Shown: positions 38,594 through 50,804, counted from the first letter of the stretch. The stretch is 64,000 nt of DNA from Methylovulum miyakonense HT12 (GCF_000384075.1 NZ_KB913025.1:1244119-1308118), one strand, 5' to 3'. Made by a program: numbers and translations. Notes: a model not told the origin generated them from the letters alone.

Positions 38594-39670
38594 ATGAGCT
38601 TAATTAAATTGGATATTTACCATGTCAGAAATATCCAAAGCGCATCTATGCAGCCTTGTCCTGCCATTAATCTGATAGTGGGTGACAATGCTAGTGGTAA
38701 AAGTTCTCTTCTTGAAGCTATTTATATTTTAGGCAGGGCAAGATCGTTCCGTTCTGGCAATATAAGGTCTGTGATCAATTTTAATCACGAACATATCATT
38801 GTGTCTGCTCAAACCCAACGGGTTGATACTGGCATTAACCAGTTAGGTATCCAGCTTGATGGCAAATCAATAGCGATACGCATCAATCAAGAATCTAAAC
38901 AACTACGTTCCGAATTGGCTTACGCTTTACCATTACAGCTGATCCACCCTAAAAGTTATGAATTGCTAGATGCGGGGGCGCAGTTTCGACGCGAATTTTT
39001 AGATTGGGGAATTTTTAACGATGAAAAAAATTTTCTCCCGGCATGGAGGTGTTTTAAAAAGGCTCTGGCTCAACGTAATGCTTTATTAAAAACTAAACAG
39101 CTTGAACAACTTCCGGTTTGGAACCAAGAATTAGCGTATTACGGTACAATAGTCCATAGTTATCGGATCCGTTATTTGGAAAAATTACAATCTGTGTTTA
39201 TTGCAATTAGCCAAAATTTTTTGGTTATTGAAGATATAACAATCAATTTATTATCAGGTTGGGATTTCTCCAAAACGCTAATAGATGCTTTGGATCATGA
39301 CATTGAAAAGGACTTGCGCTATGGTTTTACTCATAGCGGCCCACATAGGGGAGACTTTCAAGTGTTGGTTAACCAATATCTTGCAAAAGACTATGTCTCC
39401 CGCGGACAGTTAAAATTACTGGTGTTGAGCCTAAAACTTGCACAAGTACAACTGTTAACTGATGAGCAATATTATTTAGGTTGCTTGTTAATTGATGATT
39501 TCGCTGCAGAATTAGATATTAATAACCGAGGTAAATTACTAAATTTCTTAGCTACCCTAAACTGTCAAGTTTTTATCACCGCTAATACATCCACTGATTT
39601 TGGGGATTTGAGTCATATACCAACTTATAAAATGTTCCACGTGGAACATGGCACTATAAAATCAATGTAA
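38594..39670 (+). CDS. recF: DNA replication and repair protein RecF
   Basis: SMC-like ATPase that helps load RecA at gaps. The 358-residue protein has Walker A LIVGDNASGKSSLLEAIYIL, the signature-like YVSRGQLKLLVLSLKLAQ and Walker B LGCLLIDDFAAELD. Its last codons (KMFHVEHG) are themselves a parS site (39633-39648), so part of the C-terminus is shaped by a DNA-binding site. It follows dnaN by four bases. Confidence 0.96.
   Translation: MSLIKLDIYHVRNIQSASMQPCPAINLIVGDNASGKSSLLEAIYILGRARSFRSGNIRSVINFNHEHIIVSAQTQRVDTGINQLGIQLDGKSIAIRINQESKQLRSELAYALPLQLIHPKSYELLDAGAQFRREFLDWGIFNDEKNFLPAWRCFKKALAQRNALLKTKQLEQLPVWNQELAYYGTIVHSYRIRYLEKLQSVFIAISQNFLVIEDITINLLSGWDFSKTLIDALDHDIEKDLRYGFTHSGPHRGDFQVLVNQYLAKDYVSRGQLKLLVLSLKLAQVQLLTDEQYYLGCLLIDDFAAELDINNRGKLLNFLATLNCQVFITANTSTDFGDLSHIPTYKMFHVEHGTIKSM
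39633..39648. promoter_or_regulatory. parS chromosome-partition site 1 (within recF)
   Basis: Perfect 16-bp palindrome TGTTCCACGTGGAACA, a match to the ParB-binding parS consensus. It is embedded in the coding 3' end of recF, about 2.2 kb from the origin. Confidence 0.88.
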
Positions 39671-39686
39671 TGTTCCACGTGGAACA
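39671..39686. promoter_or_regulatory. parS chromosome-partition site 2 (recF-gyrB gap)
   Basis: Second perfect copy of TGTTCCACGTGGAACA, beginning immediately after the recF stop codon and 38 bases from the first site. It lies 33 bases upstream of the gyrB start. Confidence 0.9.
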
Positions 39687-39691
39687 TCTAG

Positions 39692-42133
<2,442 letters not shown>

Positions 42134-42135
42134 TT

Positions 42136-42918
42136 ATGCTTATCTACCCGGAAATTAACCCAATCGCGATTGAGCTTGGCCCATTGAAAGTCCATTGGTA
42201 TGGACTGATGTACTTGGTTGGCTTTGTTGCCGTATATTTTTTAGGCCAAAGAAGTGCAAAACTCCCATGGTCGCCAATTAAACCGGAAGCTATTGAAGAC
42301 TTGGTCACTTACGGTGCACTAGGGGTTATCTTGGGTGGCAGGATAGGCTATGTGCTGTTCTACAAGTTCGGCGACTTTATCCAAAATCCAATTATGCTAT
42401 TTAAAATTTGGGAAGGCGGCATGGCCTTCCATGGTGGTATGTTGGGTGTGTTTGTGGCAATGTGGTTTTATGCTAAAAAACAAAATTGCACGATGATGCA
42501 GCTTATCGATCTAATCGCACCTTTGGCTCCTATCGGTTTAGGGGCAGGGCGCCTAGGTAATTTTATTAATTCAGAACTTTGGGGAAGGACGACTGATGTG
42601 CCATGGGGGATGGTTTTCCCTAATGGCGGCCCTTTGGCAAGGCATCCATCGCAATTATATGAAGCATTCTTGGAGGGTTTTTTGTTGTTTGTGATTTTAC
42701 AAGTCTATACTAGCAAACCGCGCCCAATTATGGCGCCAACGGGTGTCGCGGTATTTTTTTATGGCTGTTTCCGCTTTTTTGTTGAGTTTTACCGGATGCC
42801 AGATGCACATCTTGGCTATTTGGCATTTGATTGGCTAACAATGGGACAGATTCTGTCTACACCGATGATAGTGGTTGGTGCGCTGTTATTTTATTTTGCG
42901 CATAGAAGGCTAGCGTAA
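42136..42918 (+). CDS. lgt: phosphatidylglycerol--prolipoprotein diacylglyceryl transferase
   Basis: Lgt attaches diacylglycerol to the lipobox cysteine of prolipoproteins in the inner membrane. The 260-residue protein has about seven membrane helices and the signature GLGAGRLGNFINSELWGR, preceded by ILGGRIGYVLFY and MAFHGGMLG, and followed by RHPSQLYEAFLEG. It starts two bases after gyrB, and a strong terminator follows. The lipoprotein MltB encoded at 10.6 kb is a likely substrate. Confidence 0.96.
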   Translation: MLIYPEINPIAIELGPLKVHWYGLMYLVGFVAVYFLGQRSAKLPWSPIKPEAIEDLVTYGALGVILGGRIGYVLFYKFGDFIQNPIMLFKIWEGGMAFHGGMLGVFVAMWFYAKKQNCTMMQLIDLIAPLAPIGLGAGRLGNFINSELWGRTTDVPWGMVFPNGGPLARHPSQLYEAFLEGFLLFVILQVYTSKPRPIMAPTGVAVFFYGCFRFFVEFYRMPDAHLGYLAFDWLTMGQILSTPMIVVGALLFYFAHRRLA

Positions 42919-42935
42919 ACGAAACGGTTCCAGAT

Positions 42936-42979
42936 AAAAAAACGGCTGGCATACTTAAAGTATGCCAGCCGTTTTTTTT
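42936..42979. terminator. strong bidirectional intrinsic terminator after lgt
   Basis: A long perfect stem ACGGCTGGCATACTT paired with AAGTATGCCAGCCGT, flanked by six A on one side and eight T on the other. It sits between convergent lgt and the small membrane-protein gene and would stop transcription both ways. Confidence 0.92.
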
Positions 42980-43006
42980 GATATTGCTAAGGGGTGATAC
43001 CTGAAA

Positions 43007-43306
43007 TCACTTCAAATTTTGTTCTGAGTTGGGTGGCAAGTCGGCCAATAATTTCTTTCTGACCAAATATGCTGCAGCCATAGCGCAAAGGGCTGGAATT
43101 TGGGTGACAATAAAAACCATGGTAAAGTTTTTGCCAAATAGCCCTACGATAGGAGCGAGTATGGTCAATTTGATTGCCCACCAGGCAATCCAATAACCCA
43201 TCAGGCCGATGATCACCCATTTGATGGGGGATTGACCATGTTTTTTGGCGGTCATATAAAACCAGACGATAACGGCAATTCCCGCCGCTTTAGCTAAAAA
43301 CAACAT
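43007..43306 (-). CDS. small membrane protein of unknown function
   Basis: 99-residue protein with three likely membrane helices (FLAKAAGIAVIVWFYMTA; WVIIGLMGYWIAWWAIKLTI; MVFIVTQIPALCAMAAAYLV) and a polar C-terminal tail (PNSEQNLK). I recognise no family. It is convergent with lgt and divergent from mutY, and its ATG at 43306 has GAGG-type sequence upstream. It seems a real gene because of its regular amphipathic pattern and terminator placement. Confidence 0.65.
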   Translation of the reverse strand: MLFLAKAAGIAVIVWFYMTAKKHGQSPIKWVIIGLMGYWIAWWAIKLTILAPIVGLFGKNFTMVFIVTQIPALCAMAAAYLVRKKLLADLPPNSEQNLK

Positions 43307-43406
43307 TTTTCACCTCGTTTATAATAAGTTATGTACCCGCCCATGATATTCCATAACCAATGATAAATGTACTCTATTTTAGCAACCATCTTCCTCTAAT
43401 TTTTCA

Positions 43407-44471
43407 ATGACTCCCGCTAAATTTCAACATTGTTTGCTGACTTGGTTTGACCAATATGGGCGTAAAAATTTGCCATGGCAGCAAGACATCAGCCCTTACC
43501 GCGTCTGGTTATCGGAGACGATGTTGCAACAAACTCAGGTCACCACTGTGATACCGTATTTTTTAGCGTTCACCACAAAATTCCCGACGTTAGAGCATTT
43601 GGCAATAGCCGATATTGATGAGGTGCTCAAACATTGGGCTGGGTTAGGCTATTACGCCCGTGCCCGCAACTTGCATAAAGCCGCACAACGGATAGTTGAA
43701 TTGGGATACTTTCCCAATACGTTAGAAGGTTTGATGGCATTACCAGGCATAGGGCAATCTACTGCCGGGGCAGTCTTGAGCATTGCGTTCCACAATAGCC
43801 ACCCTATCCTCGATGGCAATGTAAAACGGGTTTTAGCACGCTTCTACGCCGTTTCTGGATGGCCGGGCGACTCACGGGTTAACAAGGCCTTATGGGCTGC
43901 TAGTGCGGAATTAACGCCCATTTATCGCGTTGCTGATTATACCCAAGCTATCATGGATCTGGGGGCTACCTTATGTACCCGTAGCAAGCCATTATGTCAG
44001 TCATGTCCGGTGGCAGATGCTTGCCAAGCAAATAAAAATGGCACAGTCTCCGTTTATCCAATGCCTAAACCATCGAAAACCTTACCGAGCAGACAAAGCA
44101 TTTGGTTGGTGCTATACGATGCAAACCAGCAAATTTGGCTGGAAAAAAGACCGCCGACTGGGATATGGGGTGGGTTATGGAGTTTTCCGGAATTTGCTAC
44201 CCTTGCGGAAGCTGAAGACTGGTGCATTAGCCGAAACCTGCATATCAAACGCCAATACACTTTGGCTAGCAAGCGCCATACTTTTTCGCATTACCATTTG
44301 GATTACACGCCGTTGATTGTCCATGTCGAAAACCTTACAAATAATGTGATGGAAGCCAATCAATCGCTCTGGTATAACAACGCACAAATTTCAGGACTAG
44401 GGTTGGCGGCACCTGTAAAAACCCTCCTGCAACAACTTAATATAAAAAATCATCAAGGATTCTTATCATGA
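43407..44471 (+). CDS. mutY: A/G-specific adenine DNA glycosylase
   Basis: MutY removes adenine mispaired with 8-oxoguanine. The 354-residue protein has NLPWQQDISPYRVWLSETML, the helix-hairpin-helix LPGIGQSTAGAVLSIAF, the catalytic Asp in PILDGNVKRVLARF, and the iron-sulfur cluster cysteines C-x6-C-x2-C-x5-C in CTRSKPLCQSCPVADAC. A NUDIX-like C-terminal domain follows, with GIWGGLWSFPEF and a HTFSHYHLDYTP block. Its stop overlaps the yggX ATG (ATGA), the usual mutY-yggX pair. Confidence 0.97.
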   Translation: MTPAKFQHCLLTWFDQYGRKNLPWQQDISPYRVWLSETMLQQTQVTTVIPYFLAFTTKFPTLEHLAIADIDEVLKHWAGLGYYARARNLHKAAQRIVELGYFPNTLEGLMALPGIGQSTAGAVLSIAFHNSHPILDGNVKRVLARFYAVSGWPGDSRVNKALWAASAELTPIYRVADYTQAIMDLGATLCTRSKPLCQSCPVADACQANKNGTVSVYPMPKPSKTLPSRQSIWLVLYDANQQIWLEKRPPTGIWGGLWSFPEFATLAEAEDWCISRNLHIKRQYTLASKRHTFSHYHLDYTPLIVHVENLTNNVMEANQSLWYNNAQISGLGLAAPVKTLLQQLNIKNHQGFLS

Positions 44472-44740
44472 CAAGATTAGTGAAGTGCGTAAAACTCGGA
44501 ATAGAAACCGAAGGCTTGGATTCACCACCTTTCCCAGGTGAAAAAGGCCAGGAGATTTATGAAAAAATCTCCAAAGCGGCTTGGCAAGCTTGGTTAAGCA
44601 AACAGACTATGATCATCAACGAAAACAAACTGGCGAGTTTTGATCCTAAAGCCCGTGCTTATTTGGCTGAAGAACGCAATAAGTTTTTGTTTGAAGGCAA
44701 TGATGAGATGCCAGCAGGCTACGTGCCTCCGAAAGCCTAA
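44468..44740 (+). CDS. yggX: oxidative damage protection/Fe(II)-trafficking protein YggX
   Basis: Small 90-residue protein linked to iron handling and protection of iron-sulfur enzymes. The family pattern is plain: LVKCVKLGIETEGLDSPPFP, EKISKAAWQAWLSKQTMIIN, and EGNDEMPAGYVPP at the end. It overlaps the mutY stop codon by four bases, so MutY (an iron-sulfur protein) and YggX are made together. Confidence 0.95.
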   Translation: MTRLVKCVKLGIETEGLDSPPFPGEKGQEIYEKISKAAWQAWLSKQTMIINENKLASFDPKARAYLAEERNKFLFEGNDEMPAGYVPPKA

Positions 44741-44753
44741 AAATAAATAGCAC

Positions 44754-45239
44754 ATGATAAAAATCATTTTGGCTGATTTGTCCCTGCCAAAACACGCCCA
44801 AGCCATTATCTCCCTGTTGGATGAGTACGCCCAAGACCCAATGGGGGGTGGTGCGCAATTGCCTGCTTTTGTGCGGGCCAATTTGATTGCGGAACTGAAA
44901 AAACGCCAAGGGGTATATGTCATTATGGCTATGCTTGGCGATAATGCGGCAGGCATGGCAATTTGTTTTGAAGGGTTCTCGACGTTTGCCTGTAAACCGC
45001 TGTTAAATATCCACGATGTGATCGTTTCGGCAAATCACCGGGGACGCGGCATAGCCAAACAATTGCTGGCAAAAGCGGAAGAAATCGCCATCAATTCAGG
45101 TTGTTGCAAACTGACGTTAGAAGTGTTGGAGGGCAATATTACCGCACAAGCGGCTTATAAGGCTTGTGGGTTCGCAGGTTATGAGCTTGACCCGATAATG
45201 GGTAAAGCGATGTTTTGGCAAAAGAACTTGATCCAATAA
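44754..45239 (+). CDS. GNAT family N-acetyltransferase
   Basis: 161-residue acetyltransferase of the GNAT superfamily; the substrate is unknown. The acetyl-CoA binding motif A is visible as VSANHRGRGIAKQLLAKAEE, followed by KLTLEVLEGNITAQAAYKACG with the usual alpha4 Tyr, and GYELDPIMGKAMFWQK at the end. The N-terminal LDEYAQDPMGGG is typical of a group of GNATs of unknown specificity. It starts 13 bases after yggX and may share its transcript. Confidence 0.88.
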   Translation: MIKIILADLSLPKHAQAIISLLDEYAQDPMGGGAQLPAFVRANLIAELKKRQGVYVIMAMLGDNAAGMAICFEGFSTFACKPLLNIHDVIVSANHRGRGIAKQLLAKAEEIAINSGCCKLTLEVLEGNITAQAAYKACGFAGYELDPIMGKAMFWQKNLIQ

Positions 45240-45253
45240 GGTAAACATCCAGG

Positions 45254-45812
45254 CTAGCGCGTCAAGCTTATTGACCATAATAGGCTGAGTATCCCTAAAA
45301 GCAATAATAACCAAGCTTTTAATGGCAGGGTCTGTAAAGAATCGCCCCGAGCTATCATGACCAATACACTGAACAGCGGAATCAACATGCCGCATTCAAT
45401 AAAAAGATTGCGCCAAAAATAATAATTGCTAAAGCTCAGGCGGCCGGCGCTGGGCAATATGCCAATCGGTGAGATAATTTCGTGATGGCTGAAAGGCCAT
45501 AATATAGGTAAAGGATGTACCCCAACCAGTAAGTCTAAAATAAGATGCGAACATGAGGCTAATGCAAAAAATATAAATGGAATTCGAAAACGCCAAGTTG
45601 CTAACCATGCAATGATGCTGGTGCTTAGGCAAAACCATAAGGAATGGCTAAAGCGCGGCTGGAAGTTAATGTGGAAAAACCAAATAATCTAGGTCAGGAA
45701 AGATGGCAAGCAAAACCAGCACGGGCAACAACCAGCGTGTTGTAGGATTGTAGTGTTTTTGCGCGAGATAAATGGCTGTACCGCTGATAGCGTGACCAAT
45801 GAGTGATGACAT
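45254..45812 (-). pseudogene. YdjM/DUF457-type metal-dependent hydrolase-like membrane protein, frameshifted
   Basis: Read from ATG 45812, the first frame gives MSSLIGHAISGTAIYLAQKH and ...AIFPDLDYLVF, then meets TAA just after a run of five T (plus-strand A run 45675-45679). Dropping one base of that run restores HINFQPRFSHSLWFCLSTSI and an uninterrupted frame to TAG at 45254, giving about 185 residues with four membrane helices. PDLDY and FSHSL are the metal-ligand motifs of the YdjM (DUF457) family. It is either a recent single-base pseudogene, a slippage-regulated gene or a sequencing error. Confidence 0.78.
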
Positions 45813-45818
45813 AACGGC

Positions 45819-46697
45819 CTAAACTATGGCAAGTGATTGTTGGTTTCTTAATGCCGCAGGGTTCCAATGGCTAATCCCCCAAGCCAATAATTCACCAACC
45901 GAAGCGGCTTTTAATTCCAAGGGTGGCTGTTGTTTTAACAGAACCAACAAACCAAATATAACCGCAGACGGAATGCTGGTGTCCACCGCGGTCGCCAATG
46001 TCTGTTTGCTAAGCTTATAGCCATCGTGGTCGATAATCACCGGAACATGCAGATAGCGTGGTGTGGGATAACCTAGCAATTGTTGCAGGTAAATTTGCTT
46101 GGGTGTTGATGTGAGCAAATCACAACCGCGCACGATTTCGTTGACCTGCTGCAGGTAATCGTCAATAACCACGGCGAATTGGTAAGCAATAATGCCGTCT
46201 TTGCGTTTGACAATAAAATCGCTATGCGGGCCATTCAGCTGTTCGTTGATTGGCCCTTGCAGATAATCGTCGAAAGCTATTTCCCGTATGCCAGTTTTAA
46301 TGCGCAAGGCATGCGGGGTGTCTGGAGATATGTCCCGATTTCGGCAACGCCCCGAATAACTGTCAGAAGCGAGCAGCTTTCGGCTACAGTCGCAACGGTA
46401 TAGGTATTGGTTTTGTATGAGCTGATTGAGGATGTCTCGATAAACAGACAATTGTTGGCTTTGGTAGGCAACTTCACCATCCCAATGCAAACTTAGGCTG
46501 TCCAAAGTATTGAGGATGGAAGTGACCGAACCAGGTCGGTTGCGCGGGGTGTCGAGATCGTCTAAACGCAACAGCCAGCGGCCTTGTTGGGAACGGGCTT
46601 GCAAGAAACTGGCAAGCGCGGTGTAGAGGGAACCTAAGTGTAAAGGGCCGGTTGGCGAAGGTGCAAACCGACCAATGATAGTTTGCTTATCTGGCAC
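45819..46697 (-). CDS. gluQ: glutamyl-queuosine tRNA(Asp) synthetase
   Basis: GluQ-RS is a truncated GluRS paralogue that attaches glutamate to queuosine in tRNA(Asp). The 292-residue protein has the HIGH-type motif FAPSPTGPLHLGSLYTALAS, the zinc ligands CDCSR...YSGRC, GPHSDFIVKRKDGIIAYQFA and the KMSKS-like YKLSKQ. There is no anticodon-binding domain, as expected. It starts with GTG at 46697 and follows dksA by 23 bases, the conserved dksA-gluQ pair. Confidence 0.95.
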   Translation of the reverse strand: MPDKQTIIGRFAPSPTGPLHLGSLYTALASFLQARSQQGRWLLRLDDLDTPRNRPGSVTSILNTLDSLSLHWDGEVAYQSQQLSVYRDILNQLIQNQYLYRCDCSRKLLASDSYSGRCRNRDISPDTPHALRIKTGIREIAFDDYLQGPINEQLNGPHSDFIVKRKDGIIAYQFAVVIDDYLQQVNEIVRGCDLLTSTPKQIYLQQLLGYPTPRYLHVPVIIDHDGYKLSKQTLATAVDTSIPSAVIFGLLVLLKQQPPLELKAASVGELLAWGISHWNPAALRNQQSLAIV

Positions 46698-46720
46698 GGC
46701 AAGCGATTTTGCAAACGGGC

Positions 46721-47155
46721 TTAGCCCATTTGTTTTTCGCGGATTTCGTCCAGAGTTTTACAATCAATACACAGTGTTGCAGTCGGGCGTGCTTCGAGGC
46801 GGCGGATGCCGATTTCGATACCGCAAGACTCGCAATAACCATAATCGCCGGATTCAATTTCTTTCAGGGCATCATCAATTTTCTTGCTTAAGCGGCGTTC
46901 ACGGTCACGGGTCCGTAATTCAAGGCTGAATTCAGACTCCTGCGTGGCACGGTCGTTAGGGTCAGGAAAATTGGCGGCATCATCCTGCATGTGGTTTACA
47001 GTACGGTCCACACCCTGCATCAGTTCGGCTTTCCAGTTTTTTAAGATACTCTCAAAATGTTTCAATTGAGCTTCGTTCATGTACTCTTCGCCTTCTGCTG
47101 GTACATAAGGCTTAAAGGTAAAAGGCGACGCAACCACGTTAGAACCAGTAGCCAT
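46721..47155 (-). CDS. dksA: RNA polymerase-binding transcription factor DksA
   Basis: DksA binds the RNA polymerase secondary channel and works with ppGpp in the stringent response. The 144-residue protein has the coiled-coil region with the acidic tip ([19 protein letters not shown]) and a C-terminal four-cysteine zinc finger (CESCGIEIG ... CIDCK). Length is close to the enteric protein. The ATG at 47155 has AGGAG seven bases upstream. It is divergent from the aminotransferase gene at 47.3 kb. Confidence 0.96.
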   Translation of the reverse strand: MATGSNVVASPFTFKPYVPAEGEEYMNEAQLKHFESILKNWKAELMQGVDRTVNHMQDDAANFPDPNDRATQESEFSLELRTRDRERRLSKKIDDALKEIESGDYGYCESCGIEIGIRRLEARPTATLCIDCKTLDEIREKQMG

Positions 47156-47274
47156 CCATTAACTCCTACAAGATTAAATAAAACCGCGCATTTTTAGCAG
47201 AATAGCAGGCTGTTAGCAAGAATTATTGGTATCATCGGCATTTTTTCACAACCTTATCCAAATAAGCCCAAGCG

Positions 47275-48441
47275 ATGGACAAAAAAACCGCAGACCGGAT
47301 GCTGGCCATTTCTCCATTTTATGTGATGGCTTTGCTGCAACGCGCGAAACAACTGGAGTCTGAGGGCAGGGATGTGATCCACATGGAAATCGGCGAACCG
47401 GATTTCCCTACGCCGAAAGCCATAGTCGAAGCGGGTGTCAGATTGCTGCAAACAGGGGAAGTAAAATACACCCCTGCAGCTGGTTTGTTGGAATTGCGGC
47501 GGAAAATCGCCCGGTTTTATCAAAGCCAATACGGTGTGTCCGTTGCGCCCGAACGGATCTTTATCACCCCCGGCGCATCCGGGGCGTTTTTGCTGGCTTT
47601 AGGCATCAGTTTGAACCCCGGTGAAGAATTGCTGATGGCCGACCCGTGTTACCCGTGTAACAGCAATTTTGCCAGCTTGTTCGGTGCCACGCCACGCGCC
47701 TTACCTGTTGATGCCGGTACCTCGTATCAATTGACGGCTGACCAGGTCAAACAACATTGGCATTCCCATAGCAAAGGCGTGTTGGTGGCCTCGCCGTCCA
47801 ACCCGACCGGAACCTTGATTTCCCCAGAGGCCTTGCAAGCCGTAGTCCAAACAACCAACGCTTTAGGTGGCTGTTTTTATTCCGATGAGATTTACCATGG
47901 CTTGGTTTATGGGCAAAATGCCACAACCGCATTGCAATACAGCGACGAGGTGTTTGTCATCAACAGTTTTTCCAAATATTTCGGTATGACGGGTTGGCGT
48001 ATCGGATGGCTGGTCGTGCCCGACGGCTTTATCAGCGCGGCGGAAAAGCTTGCACAAAACATTTTTATCGCCACGTCCACCCATTCGCAATACGCGGCTT
48101 TGGCTGCGTTTGATCGGGAAACCCTAGTAGAACTGGAACGCCGCCGTGCCGAACTGGCGGCAAGACGCGATTTTCTTTATGCGCATTTGTTGGATTTGGG
48201 CTTTGGCATCCCGGCCAAACCTGAAGGGGCGTTTTACATTTATGCGGATTGCTCACGCTTTACTGATGATAGCTTCCAATTCGCGCTGGATTTTCTGGAG
48301 CAAGAAGCTGTTGCGATAACGCCTGGCAAAGATTTCGGGACATACAATGCCCAACACAATTTACGTTTTGCCTATACCACTACAGCCGATAAAATGGCGG
48401 CTGCCATGCAACGCTTGGAACGATTCATAAACAAAGGATAA
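47275..48441 (+). CDS. class I/II aminotransferase (aspartate/alanine type)
   Basis: 388-residue PLP-dependent aminotransferase of fold type I. Conserved elements are HMEIGEPDFPTP, TPGASGAFLLALG, SPSNPTGTLIS, YSDEIYHGLVYG, the PLP lysine in NSFSKYFGMTGWRIGW, and the substrate-binding arginine region NLRFAYTTTA. It could be an aspartate, alanine or related transaminase; the substrate is not determined by these motifs. The rhodanese gene follows after five bases. Confidence 0.88.
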   Translation: MDKKTADRMLAISPFYVMALLQRAKQLESEGRDVIHMEIGEPDFPTPKAIVEAGVRLLQTGEVKYTPAAGLLELRRKIARFYQSQYGVSVAPERIFITPGASGAFLLALGISLNPGEELLMADPCYPCNSNFASLFGATPRALPVDAGTSYQLTADQVKQHWHSHSKGVLVASPSNPTGTLISPEALQAVVQTTNALGGCFYSDEIYHGLVYGQNATTALQYSDEVFVINSFSKYFGMTGWRIGWLVVPDGFISAAEKLAQNIFIATSTHSQYAALAAFDRETLVELERRRAELAARRDFLYAHLLDLGFGIPAKPEGAFYIYADCSRFTDDSFQFALDFLEQEAVAITPGKDFGTYNAQHNLRFAYTTTADKMAAAMQRLERFINKG

Positions 48442-48446
48442 AGACC

Positions 48447-48773
48447 ATGACCGTTAAGACCCTCACCGCGATTGAATTAAAAACTAAACTTGAACAAGGC
48501 GAGCCGTTGTTGCTGCTCGATGTCCGGGAAGATTACGAATACAAGTACGCCCATATCCCTAACAGCGTTTTGATCCCATTGAACAAAATTCCTGCGCGGA
48601 TCAATGAACTGGATGCCAACCAAGCGATTGTCGTGCTTTGCCATCATGGGATGCGCAGCAAACGGGCCGCCAATTTTTTAGTGGAAGCCGGTTTTACCGA
48701 CATCACTAATCTGGAAGGTGGCATTGACGCATGGTCTTTGTATTGCGACAGTTCCGTGCCGCGCTATTCGTAA
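48447..48773 (+). CDS. single-domain rhodanese-like protein
   Basis: 108-residue cytoplasmic rhodanese domain, a sulfur-carrier or thiosulfate:acceptor sulfurtransferase type. The active-site cysteine loop is CHHGMRS; LLLDVREDYEYKYAHIPN and NLEGGIDAWS are the other conserved blocks. It is in an operon with the aminotransferase gene. The CHHGMRS loop is the form common in GlpE-like single-domain proteins of proteobacteria. The in vivo acceptor is unknown. Confidence 0.9.
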   Translation: MTVKTLTAIELKTKLEQGEPLLLLDVREDYEYKYAHIPNSVLIPLNKIPARINELDANQAIVVLCHHGMRSKRAANFLVEAGFTDITNLEGGIDAWSLYCDSSVPRYS

Positions 48774-48863
48774 AGGGAGCCAGTTTGCAAAGCGGTGATG
48801 AAATTACGAAGTTGATCAAGGGATAAACCCCGTCCTGCCATAATAACCAGTTAGGAATAAATC

Positions 48864-50804
48864 ATGCTAGACCCACATCTTTATCACGTCAAACCTGAGA
48901 TTGCGGCACGGGCGCACATCACTGCCGAAACTTACCAAACCCTTTACCAGCAATCCATAGACCAGCCGGAAGCCTTTTGGGACGGGCAAGCGGAGCGTTT
49001 TTTGACTTGGGATAAGCGCTGGGACAAGGTCATGGATTATGATTATCCGACGGCTTATATCCGCTGGTTTGAAGGCGGTAGGCTCAATGTCAGCGCCAAT
49101 TGCCTGGATCGGCATCTGGCAGCACGCGGCGACCAGACCGCCATTATTTGGGAGGGTGACAATCCGTCCCAGGACAAAAAAATCAGCTATAAGGAATTGC
49201 ACCGGCTAGTTTGTAAATTCGCCAATGTCCTCAAAGCCCAAGGCGTACAAAAAGGCGACCATGTTTGCATTTACCTGCCAATGATCGTTGAGGCGGCAGT
49301 TGTCATGCTCGCTTGTACGCGCATCGGTGCGGTGCATTCGGTGGTGTTTGGCGGTTTTTCCGCTGAAGCGTTGAAAGACCGCATCCTTGACGGGCAATGC
49401 CACTATTTGGTTTGTGCCGATGAAGGTTATCGCGGCGGCAAGGTCATCCCGATTAAGGCCACTGTCGATAAAGCCGCCGCCCATTGCCCAAGCCTGGAAA
49501 AAATCATCGTCATCCAAAATACCGGGCAAACCGTGGCTTGGCAGGCAGGGCGCGATGTTTGGTATCACGAAGCGATGGCGCAAGCGTCTGAAAATTGTGA
49601 GCCAGAAAGCATGGATGCCGAAGACCCGCTGTTCATCCTCTACACATCCGGATCGACGGGCAAACCCAAAGGTGTGCAGCACAGCACAGGAGGCTATTTG
49701 CTGTATGCGGCGATGACGCACAAATATATTTTTGATTACCACGATGGCGATGTGTACTGGTGCACCGCCGATGTCGGTTGGATCACCGGGCATTCGTATG
49801 TGCTTTACGGGCCGTTGTGTAATGGCGCGACCACACTGATGTTTGAAGGGGTGCCGACTTATCCTGAAGCCGACCGTTTTTGGCAAGTCATCGACAAACA
49901 TCGGGTCAATATTTTCTACACCGCACCGACCGCGATACGCGCCCTGATGGCGCAAGGCAATGCTTATGTCGAGCGCACTGACCGCAGCAGCCTAAGGATT
50001 TTGGGCAGTGTCGGTGAGCCGATCAACTCGGAAGCATGGGAGTGGTACTACCATACGGTAGGTGAAAGGCGTTGCCCTATCGTTGACACATGGTGGCAAA
50101 CTGAAACAGGCGGGATCCTGATCACCCCGCTGCCGGGCGTCACCGCCTTAAAACCGGGCTCAGCAACTTTACCGTTTTTCGGAGTGCAGCCCGCCATCAT
50201 CGACAGTAGAGGGAAATTGCTGGAGGGGGTTGCCGAAGGCGTGTTGGTGTTAAGCCGGTCATGGCCCGGACAGGCCCGAACCATTTATGGCGACCATCAA
50301 CGCTTTATCGACACCTATTTTAAGGCCTATCCGGGTTATTACTTCACAGGGGACGGGGCACGGCGTGATGCCGACGGATATTATTGGATCACCGGACGGG
50401 TGGATGATGTCCTGAATGTTTCCGGCCATAGGTTGGGTACGGCGGAGATTGAAAGCGCGTTGGATTTGCATGAATTCGTCGCCGAATCCGCCGTGGTCGG
50501 TTTTCCGCATGACATCAAAGGCCAAGGCATTTATGCCTTTGTGACGCTGGATGTGGGCGTCAACCCAACCGAGCAAATTAAAAAGGAGTTAGTTAATCTG
50601 GTCAGGAATGAAATCGGTGCAATTGCCACGCCAGATGCAGTCCAATGGGCACCTAGTTTGCCAAAGACACGCTCCGGCAAAATTATGCGCCGCATTTTGC
50701 GCAAAATCGCTAGCAACGAGCTGGATAATCTTGGCGATATATCAACCCTTGCAGATTCTTCAGTGGTTGAGGAAATTATTGCCAATAGGGTTAATAAAGG
50801 CTAG
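48864..50804 (+). CDS. acs: acetyl-coenzyme A synthetase
   Basis: Acs activates acetate to acetyl-CoA through an acetyl-AMP intermediate. The 646-residue protein has the P-loop-like [72 protein letters not shown] and the C-terminal [18 protein letters not shown], with the lysine that is acetylated in regulated homologues. A ribosome binding site AGGA lies eight bases before the ATG. It allows acetate use or salvage. Confidence 0.97.
   Translation: MLDPHLYHVKPEIAARAHITAETYQTLYQQSIDQPEAFWDGQAERFLTWDKRWDKVMDYDYPTAYIRWFEGGRLNVSANCLDRHLAARGDQTAIIWEGDNPSQDKKISYKELHRLVCKFANVLKAQGVQKGDHVCIYLPMIVEAAVVMLACTRIGAVHSVVFGGFSAEALKDRILDGQCHYLVCADEGYRGGKVIPIKATVDKAAAHCPSLEKIIVIQNTGQTVAWQAGRDVWYHEAMAQASENCEPESMDAEDPLFILYTSGSTGKPKGVQHSTGGYLLYAAMTHKYIFDYHDGDVYWCTADVGWITGHSYVLYGPLCNGATTLMFEGVPTYPEADRFWQVIDKHRVNIFYTAPTAIRALMAQGNAYVERTDRSSLRILGSVGEPINSEAWEWYYHTVGERRCPIVDTWWQTETGGILITPLPGVTALKPGSATLPFFGVQPAIIDSRGKLLEGVAEGVLVLSRSWPGQARTIYGDHQRFIDTYFKAYPGYYFTGDGARRDADGYYWITGRVDDVLNVSGHRLGTAEIESALDLHEFVAESAVVGFPHDIKGQGIYAFVTLDVGVNPTEQIKKELVNLVRNEIGAIATPDAVQWAPSLPKTRSGKIMRRILRKIASNELDNLGDISTLADSSVVEEIIANRVNKG

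Noticed and set aside
49206-49955. 249-codon open frame antisense to acs
   Set aside because: acs carries all acyl-adenylate motifs in the other strand; the antisense product has no domain.
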